From Candidatus Heimdallarchaeota archaeon (GTDB taxonomy: Archaea; Asgardarchaeota; Heimdallarchaeia; Heimdallarchaeales; Kariarchaeaceae), in NCBI GenBank assembly GCA_026702845.1, contig JADCLS010000019.1, forward strand, positions 1-64,000: a stretch of 64,000 bases of DNA, read 5' to 3'. A model generated the notes under the pieces. It was not told the origin of the DNA, searched no databases, and worked only from the letters and a program-made list of their open reading frames with translations. Below, piece after piece: positions 1 to 9,227 of this stretch. A program made the position numbers and the translations under genes. The number at the start of each line of letters is the position of its first letter. Positions within the stretch are counted from its first letter, which is position 1.

Positions 1-2
1 GC

Positions 3-137
3 AAGATCAGAGGTTTTGTTGCCTCTGACCGAGGCAAGCAAACCCTGGAACGGTTTGCCACCATGTTTGAGACATGGAATCTTAGAGGAAATAATCCCTA
101 CGATGAGATTCTTGGGATATTAAGTTGTGGAAGTTAA
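3..137 (+). mobile_element. IS66-like transposase, C-terminal end (partial)
   Basis: An open frame enters from the window edge and stops with TAA at 135-137; 44 residues are visible. The stretch RGFVASDRGKQ followed by FETWNLRGNNPYDEIL matches the C-terminal pattern of IS66-type transposases (family knowledge: a G-F-R-S-x-x-G segment, then a W-x-T-x-x-x-R-G-x-N-P-hydrophobic segment). The base composition is richer in G+C than the following 4 kb. The same frame stays open directly after the stop into a truncated restriction gene, so this is most easily read as the 3' end of an insertion sequence that landed in res. The element boundary must lie between the stop and about 156; a run of six G at 142-147 is the only notable feature, and the terminal inverted repeat cannot be confirmed without the other end. 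Confidence 0.6.
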
Positions 138-2201
138 GTTAGGGGGGTAAACAAGTACCAATTTAGTATTAATGTAATATATAAATCTGAAATAAATACT
201 TCAAAATTAGAAACAGTAATTTATCTAACTAATATTCAACAATTATACTCTAATACCGAATCTGTAAATACAATAATAAAAAAAGCAGGGGTTATTTCAG
301 GATCAGATTTTCAAATAGAAAAAAATGAGTTGATTGATAGATCGACACCAGATAATCCGTTATTTAATTCAATAATTAATGGAAATAATCTAATCGTTAT
401 GAATGATGAAGCTCATCATGTTCATTCTGAATACCTAACATGGAATAAAACAATAGTTAAAATCAATAACAAGCTGAAAAAAACTTCAAATTCAAGAATA
501 ATCTCCCAAGTTGATTTCACTGCGACTCCTAGGTATTTGGATGATCAATCAAGATTATTTGATCATATAATTTATGATTATCCACTTTCTTCAGCAATTA
601 AGGATGGAATAGTTAAATTTCCAAAAATTGGTTCCTTGGAAAACATTCCTAATATTGAAACTGATGATTTTGGATTAATGAATCAATATCAAATTCAAGC
701 TGGTATTCAAGTCAGAGAAGAGTATGAGACATTATTAGAAAAATTAGGAAAGAAAGCAGTTTTATTTATAATGGCAGATAATAACAGAAATGCAGATCAA
801 GTATGGAATTTTATAGTAAATCAATATCCAAGGTACAAATCAAGTGAAGTATTGTTAATACATACTATAGATAGAGGAAATAAGAAAGGAGAATTATTGG
901 ATCAAGAAGAAACAGAATTGATTCAGGCTGCCAGAACTATTGATAATTTAGATAATCCCTTTAAAATAATAGTTAGTGTTCTTATGCTGAAAGAAGGATG
1001 GGATGTAAAAAGTGTTGTTTCGATAATTCCTCTAAGATCATATCAATCTCAAATCTTAGTTGAGCAAACTCTAGGTAGAGGACTTAGAAAACAATTTAGT
1101 CTTGAACAAAAAGAAGAATTAACTATAATTGAGCATTCAAGCTTTGTACCATTAATTCGATCAGCCTTAATTTCTGAAGGATTAGATAAAGATACATTTG
1201 AAATGTTCAAAATTGATGCTGCTAAGCAGAATCTACCAAAACCTGGTGCAATTCTTGTTTTTCCAGAAATTTCAAATATCCATCTAAATCTTAGAATACC
1301 AATTTTATCTGGTGGATATTTTTTAGAAACTGATGTTTTTCAAAATTTAAATTGGAATCAATTTCCTAAAAAACAAATGCAAATTGATAAAATTGAGATT
1401 AGAGATGCAAAATATTATGAGAAGATATATGCTAAAGATGAAATTATCAGGGAATTAGACTTAGATTTTGTTTACTATTATAATATAAATCAATATCTAA
1501 CATATTTAGTAAAACGAATTATGAAAAAATTACATATTTCGACTTCGTTAACACAATTTTTACCTAAATTTAAAAATTATATACAGAAGGATTTTTTTGA
1601 TAAGGAAATAATTTATTCTGATGAAGAAATTATGAAAAAATTAAATCATCCATTAGTTATAAAAAACATATATGAAATATTTAAAACAAAATTTTCAGAA
1701 CTCACGATAAAAGAAAAAGAGTTTAATAAATCAAATCAATATTTTGAGGTATCTCAGACACCAAATCGGTATGTTTCCAAAAAAGTCATTTCAAACAAGA
1801 AGAGTATCTTTAATTTTACAGAAATCGATAGTTCGTTAGAAGAAGAGTTTAGTAGGTACCTTGATAAAGAAAACGAAATTGTTTCATTCTGTAAAATTAC
1901 TCCTGCAATGAGATTTTATCTATATTATAATCATAATGGATTTCTAAAAAGATATTTACCTGATTTCTTTGTTAAGGACATTAATAATAAATTCTATCTT
2001 GTTGAAACCAAAGGAGAAGGATTTATTGATAAAAAGTCAACTGATTTAAAACGGATAGTAGGTGAGAATTGGACAAAGAGAGCTGGTGAGGATTGGACAT
2101 ATTTATTTATAGAAGAAAACTTTTTCAAGGAAATTGGCATAAAATTATCATTTCAAGAACAAGTTACAGAAATTAGGAGGCAGAAATATGTTGAAAATTA
2201 A
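138..2201 (+). pseudogene. res: Type III restriction endonuclease subunit (res), 5'-truncated by an insertion
   Basis: Type III Res subunits are ATP-dependent translocases with a C-terminal nuclease that cut together with Mod. This frame is open from 138, but the first usable start is a TTG at 330. Residues encoded at 138-330 already match the family (LTNIQQLY segment before the DEAH box), so the coding sequence extends upstream of any start and has lost its front, including the Walker A motif. Motif II is visible as NDEAHH (near 400), motif III as DFTATP, motif VI-like as QTLGRGLRK (near 1075). The C-terminal PD-ExK nuclease is present (LPDFF, then ETKGEG near 1960-2010). Intact Res proteins are about 850-1000 residues; 688 codons remain. 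The insertion sequence at 1-137 explains the loss. It overlaps mod by 14 nt. Restriction activity is very unlikely. Confidence 0.8.
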
Positions 2202-4005
2202 TTTTAATAAGCCTAAAATATCATTTAATGTTCCATTGCAAATTTTGGAAACATATAATGCTTATGAAGATCATAAAAGAAATAAAGTTAATCATTCGAC
2301 TGAATCAATAAAAACTACCACTCACAAAGGTGTTCAGTATAAAGATCTTGTGCAATTTTTTGATTATTTAGATGACAATGCAAATAACAATAATGGGGAA
2401 GATTATTGGTACAATTTACTTATATGGGGTGATAATTTGTATGCTTTAAATTCCTTAAAATCAAAATTTACTGAAAAAATTAAATTAATATATATTGATC
2501 CTCCATTTTATACAGGTACGGATGAGGTAATTGACATACCGATTGGACTAAGCAATAAGACCATCAAACAAGGACCATCAGTAATTCAGGATATTGCTTA
2601 TAAGAATATCTGGTACGGCAAAAATCCTGCGTATTCATTTGCTCATTGGTTTTATGAACGGGTAATTGAAATGCATAAATTACTTAGAGATGACGGTTTT
2701 ATTGTTGTTAGATTTGATTATCATTTTGGGCATTATTCGAAAATTGTGTTGGATCAAATTTTTGGACCTCAAAATTTCATCGGAGATTTTCCTGTCAGAA
2801 GAATGACTAAAACAGTAACAGAAAAATATTTAAATACTCAAAAACATTTAATTCATCAATTTGATAATTTATATATTTATCAAAAGACATCAAAAGCAAA
2901 ATATCAAATTGATATTACTAAGGCAAAAAGGGTAAATCAAGACGAAATTGAAACAAAATCAAACAACAACATCTGGTTAGATATTGTAGGTTACGAAAAA
3001 ACCAAAAAAACCTTATATCCAACTGAAAATTCAATAGAATTATTAAAGCGAGTGATAACTACTTTTAGTAAAAAAGATGACCTTGTCGCAGACTTCTTTT
3101 CTGGATCTGGTACAACGTTAGCTGTTGCTTCTGAGTTAGAAAGAAAATGGATTGGGGTTGATCTTAGCAGATATTCAATAAATGAAATCAAAAAACGAAT
3201 ATTGAATAATAAGAAACAAATTCCATTTCAATTACTGAACTTAGAAATGTACAATAAACACCTAGTTTTAATGCAAAATTTAAAAGATAATCAATCGAAA
3301 AAGCATATTTCTGATAGTTTAGATGAATATTACAAATATATTGTTAAAGCTTTTAAAGGTGAATACATAACAGAGAATCCTTTTATTCATGGTAAAAAAC
3401 AGGACGCATATATTCATGTTGGTAATATAGATACGATGATTTCTCCAACTGAGATTAAAAGCGTGATGGAAGAAGTGAAAAAATTAGGTGGAGATAAATT
3501 AATTATATTAGGATGGGATTTCATGATGGAAGCAACGTTTTTTAAGAAATTAATTCAAAAAGAGGAAAAGATTACAGTTGAATTGAAAAAGATACCTAGT
3601 GATTTACTATACAGATCTAATAAAGGAAATTTACCATTTATAGATTTACCATTTGTTGATATAATACACGAAATTGATCCAGTAAAGAGAAAAATTAAAA
3701 TCAGAATAAACGATGTGATAGTATCGTCTGAGGAAAATTTAGATTCGATTTTGACAGATAATAATTTTGAAAAAATTGATTTAATTGATTTTTGGGCAAT
3801 TGACTGGGATTACGATTCAATTGAACTATTTAATGCGCAAGAGATTTCGTACAGAAAAATTGGGGCCGGAAGAAAAATAACAAATAGTGTCAAAGATTCG
3901 TTTCATTATCAATATAAACAACCAGGTCGATTTATGATTGTAATAAATTTTGTTGATATTTTAGGTCATGATACAACAGAGTATATAGAAGTAGAGTTCA
4001 ATTAA
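2188..4005 (+). CDS. mod: Type III modification methyltransferase (Mod)
   Basis: Predicted DNA N6-adenine methyltransferase of a type III restriction-modification system, 605 residues. The catalytic motif IV is DPPF at residues 104-107 (IYIDPPFYTGTD) and the SAM-binding motif I is FSGSGTT at about 304-310, so the order is that of beta-class enzymes, with the presumed target-recognition region between them. The ATG at 2188 overlaps the end of res and is preceded by a strong ribosome binding site, AGGAGG at 2175-2180. The C-terminal 250 residues are less conserved and may contact Res. The order res-mod is the reverse of many type III loci. Because res is broken while mod is intact, the protein probably survives as an orphan methylase. 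It is convergent with the transposition operon that starts 13 bp downstream and may be cargo of that element. Confidence 0.85.
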   Translation: MLKINFNKPKISFNVPLQILETYNAYEDHKRNKVNHSTESIKTTTHKGVQYKDLVQFFDYLDDNANNNNGEDYWYNLLIWGDNLYALNSLKSKFTEKIKLIYIDPPFYTGTDEVIDIPIGLSNKTIKQGPSVIQDIAYKNIWYGKNPAYSFAHWFYERVIEMHKLLRDDGFIVVRFDYHFGHYSKIVLDQIFGPQNFIGDFPVRRMTKTVTEKYLNTQKHLIHQFDNLYIYQKTSKAKYQIDITKAKRVNQDEIETKSNNNIWLDIVGYEKTKKTLYPTENSIELLKRVITTFSKKDDLVADFFSGSGTTLAVASELERKWIGVDLSRYSINEIKKRILNNKKQIPFQLLNLEMYNKHLVLMQNLKDNQSKKHISDSLDEYYKYIVKAFKGEYITENPFIHGKKQDAYIHVGNIDTMISPTEIKSVMEEVKKLGGDKLIILGWDFMMEATFFKKLIQKEEKITVELKKIPSDLLYRSNKGNLPFIDLPFVDIIHEIDPVKRKIKIRINDVIVSSEENLDSILTDNNFEKIDLIDFWAIDWDYDSIELFNAQEISYRKIGAGRKITNSVKDSFHYQYKQPGRFMIVINFVDILGHDTTEYIEVEFN

Positions 4006-4018
4006 TGATCTTTTAGAT

Positions 4019-5308
4019 TTATGAAATCCTCAAAACTTCTAATTTATAATCCTCCCAGTTGTTAATACCTAAATCCTTCCAATAACCTCTATCGTAAATC
4101 AAGCTGTAAATAGTCCTGAGATTTCTTTTTGAAGGTAATTTACCATTTGCATCATAAAAATTCAAACCTTCTTTTAATGCTCTATTTAATCCTCTCTTTC
4201 CCTTGTAATATCCATTAGCTTTCATATTTATTTTCCCGAATGTAAACTGGAGAAAATCATTAAATCTAAAAATCCCAAATCTTTTCCAATAACCATTCAT
4301 AATAGCCTGATTAATGGCCTTGAGATCTCTTCTTTTTGGTAGCCTACCTTTATTCATCTCAAACAATTTAGCTTCTTCTTGTGCTTTTTCCAATCCCTTC
4401 TTACCTTTGTATGCAACATATTTGTTATGTCGCATATTAATTACTCCTGTTGTTTTTGATAGAAATTCATTCCAGTTTAATATCCCAAATGCGATCCAAT
4501 TACCATTATCAATTACCCTTGAGATATGCTGAAGATCTGAAATCCTTGGGTTTTTATTATATTTAATTTTGAATTGCTTTGTTTCATTCTGAGCCAGTTT
4601 CAATCCTTCCTTTCCTTCATACAATGAATAATTAATTGATCTGTCCACATTTACATCATCAAATACATGTTTGAGAAAGTCATTCCATTTGAAAACACCC
4701 ATTTCTCTCCAGTATCCTTCAGTGATCTTTGTTTTAATGGTTATTAGATCATTGGATTTGGGTAGTCTTCCTTCTTTCTGTGCAAATTCTTTTGCCTCTC
4801 GAACTGCATTTTCAAATCCCGTACTTCCAACATAATGTCCCCACTCCTTATTCTTTGTTTCTCCAAATATTTGATTCAGCAATTCATTCCAAGTTGTGAT
4901 ACTGTATTTTCTCCATCTACCTTTTCGTATTGCTCCAGATAATGAAATGAATTGTTTTGAGAGTGGAAGTTCTTCATGCCGTTTGTAATATTTTCGCAGT
5001 TGATATTTGGCCAATTCCAAACCCAATAATTCTTTCCACCCATTGGATTCAAATAGAGCATCCGTTAGGCATCGGTCTTCACTCAACCAGTAGCAAACAT
5101 CCCTCAGTAATTTAGGTTTTATTCCCGATTGCATAGGATTATTATCAACATAACCATTTTTGATAAAGCCTGGAATTATTTCTAATAAATCTTTGACTAA
5201 TTTAGACAAATATTCACCCAATAATTCCCTATCCTCTACAGCCCAGATATTTGGATTTGATAAAACCTGAATATTGTTGTCAATTGGTTGAAATTCCTTG
5301 ATTAGCAT
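4019..5308 (-). CDS. Putative target-selection protein of Tn7-like element; five HEAR-like repeats
   Basis: 429-residue basic protein, third gene of the transposition operon, 14 nt after tnsC. Residues 90-150, 161-218, 232-289, 302-359 and 370-427 form five tandem repeats with the pattern G-K-x-G-L-x-x-A-x-x-E, then G-R-L-P-x-x-x-D-L, then G-Y-W-x-x-F-G-I-x-x-W-N-D-F-L. This resembles the homing-endonuclease-associated repeat (HNH_repeat type), a small helical DNA-binding unit usually found in tandem. Residues 1-90 are distinct and match nothing I recognise. There is no paired-cysteine zinc finger, so it is not an evident TniQ/TnsD protein, although it holds their place in the operon. Inference: it reads target DNA and recruits TnsC. 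Alternatives are a regulator or a cargo protein. Start ATG at 5308; no strong ribosome binding site, so translation may depend on tnsC. Confidence 0.6.
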   Translation of the reverse strand: MLIKEFQPIDNNIQVLSNPNIWAVEDRELLGEYLSKLVKDLLEIIPGFIKNGYVDNNPMQSGIKPKLLRDVCYWLSEDRCLTDALFESNGWKELLGLELAKYQLRKYYKRHEELPLSKQFISLSGAIRKGRWRKYSITTWNELLNQIFGETKNKEWGHYVGSTGFENAVREAKEFAQKEGRLPKSNDLITIKTKITEGYWREMGVFKWNDFLKHVFDDVNVDRSINYSLYEGKEGLKLAQNETKQFKIKYNKNPRISDLQHISRVIDNGNWIAFGILNWNEFLSKTTGVINMRHNKYVAYKGKKGLEKAQEEAKLFEMNKGRLPKRRDLKAINQAIMNGYWKRFGIFRFNDFLQFTFGKINMKANGYYKGKRGLNRALKEGLNFYDANGKLPSKRNLRTIYSLIYDRGYWKDLGINNWEDYKLEVLRIS

Positions 5309-5322
5309 GGTTTTCGCCTGAT

Positions 5323-6558
5323 TTAGGAATCAATTATATTACCATCAACATCATGAATGGCATATTTTGGATGATTTGTCCTATAATGCCTAAGTAGAGC
5401 AGCTCCTGATTTATAGGGTTTGTTGACGTAAGGCGATTTACAATCTCGAACTTTACACCTCAAATCATTGATGTCGTATACTATTATACCCGTCTGTTCC
5501 TCTGCTAGCATCTTTCCAAGTGTGCGGTAATTGTTTTCGTCATCAAATTCCTCATCTTCAAGATTTATCTCCGTACCGTCAATAATCACTTTGGTATAAT
5601 CATCCAGAGTAGGATAAAATCTGCCTGAATTGAGGGCTCGTTTGGTGGCTTCTCGTATTATCTCTACAGCGAGACCAGGTTTTCCTAGTGATCTTTCATA
5701 CAGCACGGTAGCATGTTTTGGATTGATTACCTCGTCATTTTCCTTATCAAACACAACTAGTTCCCATTCTCTTGAAACTCCTATTTGGACAAAGTCATCA
5801 AAAATCTGCCACAGAAAATCTGAAAAAGCATCTTCATTCAATCCCTTTAGGTGAATAGTATGCGTTCTGCCCTGTATCCAATTCTCAACCTTGAAAATAG
5901 GTAGGGCTTCGGGTGTTCCAACAAGTATGAAACAAGTTTTTAATCTCTGATCTGCCCAATTTTCTCCATTAAGTAAGTCCTTGATCACCTCGAAAATTGA
6001 TGGCAGGTTTACATTTTTTGCCTTCAGTAGACGCTGTGATTCATCCATCATGAACAGCCTTACCTGATTGATATTACAGTATTTGATTACTCTATCAATC
6101 AACCGTGTTCTAGTTTGTTGTAGCTTTTCCCAATTCTTCAATTGCTTTGGATCTACCTGGCCACCGAGCACATCCAATAACCACAAAAGAAATTGTTCTC
6201 CTGTTCGTATATCATCTGGGATATTTTTCCTTAAAATAGGGAATTTATCCTTCTCCCAGAGTTTTTTGTATTCTTTGTGGAATAATGCCTGTGAATATTT
6301 CAATAGATATGTTTTACCCACATTATAATCTCCCCAGAATAGTACTATTCGCCCTCTATCATTGCTATCCTTTGAATAATCGAGAAATCTTGATCTCAAT
6401 TCAGTTAGCAATATGCTCTCTGCCTGCTCAAACATGTAAAATGCATTTCTTGATGTGATCTGATCCAGAATCATCTGAATTTTCTTATTTTTAGGTCTTC
6501 TAACCAATTCTATATGTTCCTCTGGAATTTGAAATTCCTCAATATTAGTTCCAGTCAT
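5323..6558 (-). CDS. tnsC: TnsC-like AAA+ ATPase
   Basis: Transposition regulator ATPase that in Tn7 relatives forms filaments on target DNA and links target selector to transposase. Numbering from the ATG at 6558 (411 residues): Walker A GDYNVGKT at 76-83, Walker B LFMMDE ending at 173, sensor-1-like LVGTPEA near 212-218, and a lid region with GKPGLAVEII. The frame is open 17 codons further upstream, but the ATG at 6558 lies 1 nt after the tnsAB stop and has a GAGGT ribosome binding site inside the tnsAB end, so I chose it. The C-terminus carries Cys368-x4-Cys373-x17-His391-x4-His396, a C2H2-finger-like arrangement not typical of Tn7 TnsC. An acidic stretch (EDEEFDDEN) precedes it. The family call is firm; the role of the tail is inference. 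Confidence 0.85.
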   Translation of the reverse strand: MTGTNIEEFQIPEEHIELVRRPKNKKIQMILDQITSRNAFYMFEQAESILLTELRSRFLDYSKDSNDRGRIVLFWGDYNVGKTYLLKYSQALFHKEYKKLWEKDKFPILRKNIPDDIRTGEQFLLWLLDVLGGQVDPKQLKNWEKLQQTRTRLIDRVIKYCNINQVRLFMMDESQRLLKAKNVNLPSIFEVIKDLLNGENWADQRLKTCFILVGTPEALPIFKVENWIQGRTHTIHLKGLNEDAFSDFLWQIFDDFVQIGVSREWELVVFDKENDEVINPKHATVLYERSLGKPGLAVEIIREATKRALNSGRFYPTLDDYTKVIIDGTEINLEDEEFDDENNYRTLGKMLAEEQTGIIVYDINDLRCKVRDCKSPYVNKPYKSGAALLRHYRTNHPKYAIHDVDGNIIDS

Positions 6559-6559
6559 C

Positions 6560-9127
6560 TTATTTACCTCTTTTCTTTCGTTTTTTACCTGAGAATGGAT
6601 TGTTCTCATTCTTTGGTATTCGTATAGTTTTTACGCTAGATCTCTTGGATTTAGGTTTTTCATCCTCTTGAAGATCTTCAAACTTTTTACCTGTAAATGA
6701 TGCAGGGCTTATAGATTTTCTACTCAACTTCATTTGATTTTCCTTTTGAGTTTCAAGCTCTCTTCTGTTTCTTTTTGATTTTTTAGTTTCTCTTGCCCTC
6801 TGTCTCAATTGACTGCGAAATGCCTTACCCTTTTCCTTTCTAAATAGGGCCAAAGTAATTCTCTCTCTATTTCTCTCTCTTATCAAGGCAATTTCTTTTT
6901 TCCAAAATGATAAGGCAATAGGTGCGTAGCCATAAACCTCAACAAATGTATTTGCCCAGCCATAACTCAGTTCTAATTCTATCGGTTTTTTTGTATCTGG
7001 ATGTAATGCCCAGATAATTCGAATATCTCTCATGTCATACAAAATAGTTAATTTTATCTTTCCCTTTTGATTATATAAAGTAATTAACTCTGAGCTTGTG
7101 TAATTCAGATTTGAAAATTCAATATTATCCTTCAATACTCTTGTCGTGGTTCCTAGAGCATTAACTTGAAGCAAGGTCACCTCTGATTTTTTAGTGGGGT
7201 GATCTCGTGCCTGCGGTAATATAATTGCTCCATTTCCCATTTCATAGTTCTCCATTCTGATACTTGGAGCAGGTAAACCATCATTGTATGTGTTGTTTAG
7301 ATGGTACTCATCCAAAATCCACGAGGCAAGCCATAGTTCGCTCTGTTGATAGGTAAAGATGACATTTGCTTCTGGATCAAAATCTGGATTTTCAAGTCGT
7401 TTTCTAATATTTGGTCTGAATCCATCTTCAGATAGTTCAAAAGCTATTGCTTCTTTTAGGATGTTGAACCAATTCTCAATATATGCTTTATACCTTGGTT
7501 TTCTGATTGGGGCAAATTCAAGGATAATATCATATTCAACACAGAATCTTCTAACATCCTGTGATCGATAATCCATCCCATTATCCACAAGTATCAGAAC
7601 TGGAAATCCTTGTATCTCCCAGTTAGGGTAATAATCTCCTTCCTTGAAGATATTTGAAATAAATCGATCTTTGGGAAGAATTGATTGAACCAGAGTTTCG
7701 AGTACTGATTGTCTATTTATTGGATTGAGTGATAATTCAAAACCAGTTATCATCCTGGAATATACATCAATTGCTGCACACAGATTAGGAGTGCCAATAC
7801 TCCTTTTTACCTCTTCATCCTGAATAAACAAATCAAAGGGTGTGTTATCAAATTGCAGTACCTGCATTGGCATAATCGCTCCTTGGAATGATTTCAGGGC
7901 AGGTTCTAAATCTCTCTTTCTTTTTCTTCCCTTTTTAGCTACTTCTATGTCATGGTAAGAAGTATTTTCCTTGATATATCTCCAGAAACTGGAATAGCTT
8001 GGAGGATCATCCTCTTGATCCCAAGAGCCCTCAACTATTTCTTCATACGCTTTTTTCACGGAGTAATTTGGATTTAAGAAAGCCTTTCTCCCTTTCTCAA
8101 GTATCTCCAGCGTAAAACTATCCCAGGTCTTATTTCTACCTGATTTTGAGTATTTATCTTTCAATCCAAACTTCCCTTCTTCCTCATATTTCTTTACCCA
8201 ATAATATACTGAGCTAATAGATACTCCATGTTTTGATTCAAAGTTGGCTCTCCATTCCTTTGAACGTTTAAAGCTTGGAGTTTTTAGAAATTCTTTGACT
8301 ATTTTTTCCTTTTTACTTGTTTTCTTGTTCTCCTCAACCACTGTTTCTTTATCGATTTCTTTGACAGAACTAACCTCAATAGAGAAGATTTCCTCCTCAT
8401 CTCTCATTTGTAGTGCTTCATCAAGTTCAATCCATAATGGAGAAAATGGAAAAATGTTTTTAGTCTTCTTTTTGATTATTGTCGTATTTGTAATTGGTTT
8501 GTCAGAGAAGGTATCAACAAACACATACCCATGATAAATTGCATAGCACAGAACTTGGCTGGCTTTATTAACATTTGTCTTCAATAATTCAGATATTCCA
8601 TAACATGCAGACTTAAAGTCTAATCCATCCGTTGGAATAATACTTGTCATCTTATCCATATATCTATCATTACTGGATACTTTAGCAGATCCCAATGTAA
8701 ACCAAATATTTGACATTCTTGCAGATCGAATATCGATTTCAGTAAGTACAATAAAGCTCATTCCTCTAGCTTCAGCAAATTCTTTGCATGCTTCCCACCT
8801 ATCCTTGAATTGATCACTGTTTTGTTGATAAGTATCATCATCCTTGATTTCAACCAGGATTTCCAAACCATTGGTAAATCGAACATGAACATCTGGGGTA
8901 TATGATTGGTTATCCCCATAAACAATCTTAATTGGTTGGTGCTGGTATTGAGCTACATGATCATCATGATCTAGCAAAAGAAAAAAATCACGCTCAATCT
9001 GAGATTCATATTCAACAACTCCATCTTTTACCTTTTTAGAGGGAAATACTCCTCGATTTCCCCTCTCTTTGGCAGGGATTGTCCTTACTGCACTTGAGAA
9101 ATCATGATCTGATAATTTCAATGTCAT
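6560..9127 (-). CDS. TnsA-TnsB fusion transposase
   Basis: 855 residues joining the two Tn7 transposase subunits. Residues 1-150 are a TnsA-type restriction-like endonuclease: E45 (SQIERDF), D79 (YTPDV) and E93-x-K95 (VEIKDD), the subunit that nicks the 5' ends so the element moves by cut-and-paste. Residues about 260-400 hold helix-turn-helix DNA-binding segments. The DDE/RNase H-like core of TnsB follows: D427 (QFDNT), D515 (LVDNG) and E551 (YIENWF), with 35 residues between the last two. A Mu-type beta-barrel region follows and the last 120 residues are a very basic tail, as in TnsB proteins that hold TnsC. TnsA and TnsB are separate in classical Tn7; natural fusions are known in several branches. 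All catalytic residues are present. The start ATG (9125-9127) lies in the innermost TnsB-type site, and a TATA-like region about 25 bp upstream suggests a leaderless transcript. Confidence 0.88.
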   Translation of the reverse strand: MTLKLSDHDFSSAVRTIPAKERGNRGVFPSKKVKDGVVEYESQIERDFFLLLDHDDHVAQYQHQPIKIVYGDNQSYTPDVHVRFTNGLEILVEIKDDDTYQQNSDQFKDRWEACKEFAEARGMSFIVLTEIDIRSARMSNIWFTLGSAKVSSNDRYMDKMTSIIPTDGLDFKSACYGISELLKTNVNKASQVLCYAIYHGYVFVDTFSDKPITNTTIIKKKTKNIFPFSPLWIELDEALQMRDEEEIFSIEVSSVKEIDKETVVEENKKTSKKEKIVKEFLKTPSFKRSKEWRANFESKHGVSISSVYYWVKKYEEEGKFGLKDKYSKSGRNKTWDSFTLEILEKGRKAFLNPNYSVKKAYEEIVEGSWDQEDDPPSYSSFWRYIKENTSYHDIEVAKKGRKRKRDLEPALKSFQGAIMPMQVLQFDNTPFDLFIQDEEVKRSIGTPNLCAAIDVYSRMITGFELSLNPINRQSVLETLVQSILPKDRFISNIFKEGDYYPNWEIQGFPVLILVDNGMDYRSQDVRRFCVEYDIILEFAPIRKPRYKAYIENWFNILKEAIAFELSEDGFRPNIRKRLENPDFDPEANVIFTYQQSELWLASWILDEYHLNNTYNDGLPAPSIRMENYEMGNGAIILPQARDHPTKKSEVTLLQVNALGTTTRVLKDNIEFSNLNYTSSELITLYNQKGKIKLTILYDMRDIRIIWALHPDTKKPIELELSYGWANTFVEVYGYAPIALSFWKKEIALIRERNRERITLALFRKEKGKAFRSQLRQRARETKKSKRNRRELETQKENQMKLSRKSISPASFTGKKFEDLQEDEKPKSKRSSVKTIRIPKNENNPFSGKKRKKRGK

Positions 9128-9227
9128 TCCAATACTATATGAAAATATACTTTATAATATTTATATCATTCTGAATCTTTTTGAAAAAATATATGCTATT
9201 CCAAAACTTTTTGAAAAATATATTACA
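9125..9227 (+). repeat. Tn7-like transposon end with TnsB-type sites and tnsAB promoter
   Basis: Three imperfect 21-bp direct repeats, 9125-9145, 9167-9187 and 9197-9217, share the pattern YATTCYRAA followed by TGAAAA. The outermost is followed after 10 bp by an ACA terminus at 9225-9227. The last 16 bases (9212-9227) match the terminus-like copies at 10555, 10890 and 11719 (in reverse) at 14 of 16 positions. A TATA-like tract (9151-9166) for tnsAB lies between the first two sites, so transposase binding would repress its own promoter, as known for Tn7. Weaker copies at 9221-9241 and 9285-9305 lie outside the proposed end. Confidence 0.65.

Larger units (their letters stand above)
4019..9227 (-). 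mobile_element. Tn7-like transposon: transposition operon and tnsAB-proximal end
   Basis: Three minus-strand genes in tight order (TnsAB fusion, TnsC ATPase, repeat protein) are followed by a recognisable transposon end at 9125-9227. In Tn7 relatives the tns operon sits just inside one end and is transcribed inwards, with cargo between it and the far end. That geometry holds here: the operon runs leftwards and the restriction-modification genes (138-4005) would be cargo. The far end lies outside the window, so the full length, target duplication and current mobility cannot be judged. All three tns genes appear intact. No Cas12k, Cascade or CRISPR array is visible. Confidence 0.75.

Noticed and set aside
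4019..5041. Periodic DNA similarity suggesting a CRISPR array or DNA repeats
   Set aside because: The periodicity follows codons of the five protein repeats; unit length is about 200 bp and there are no short identical repeats with spacers.
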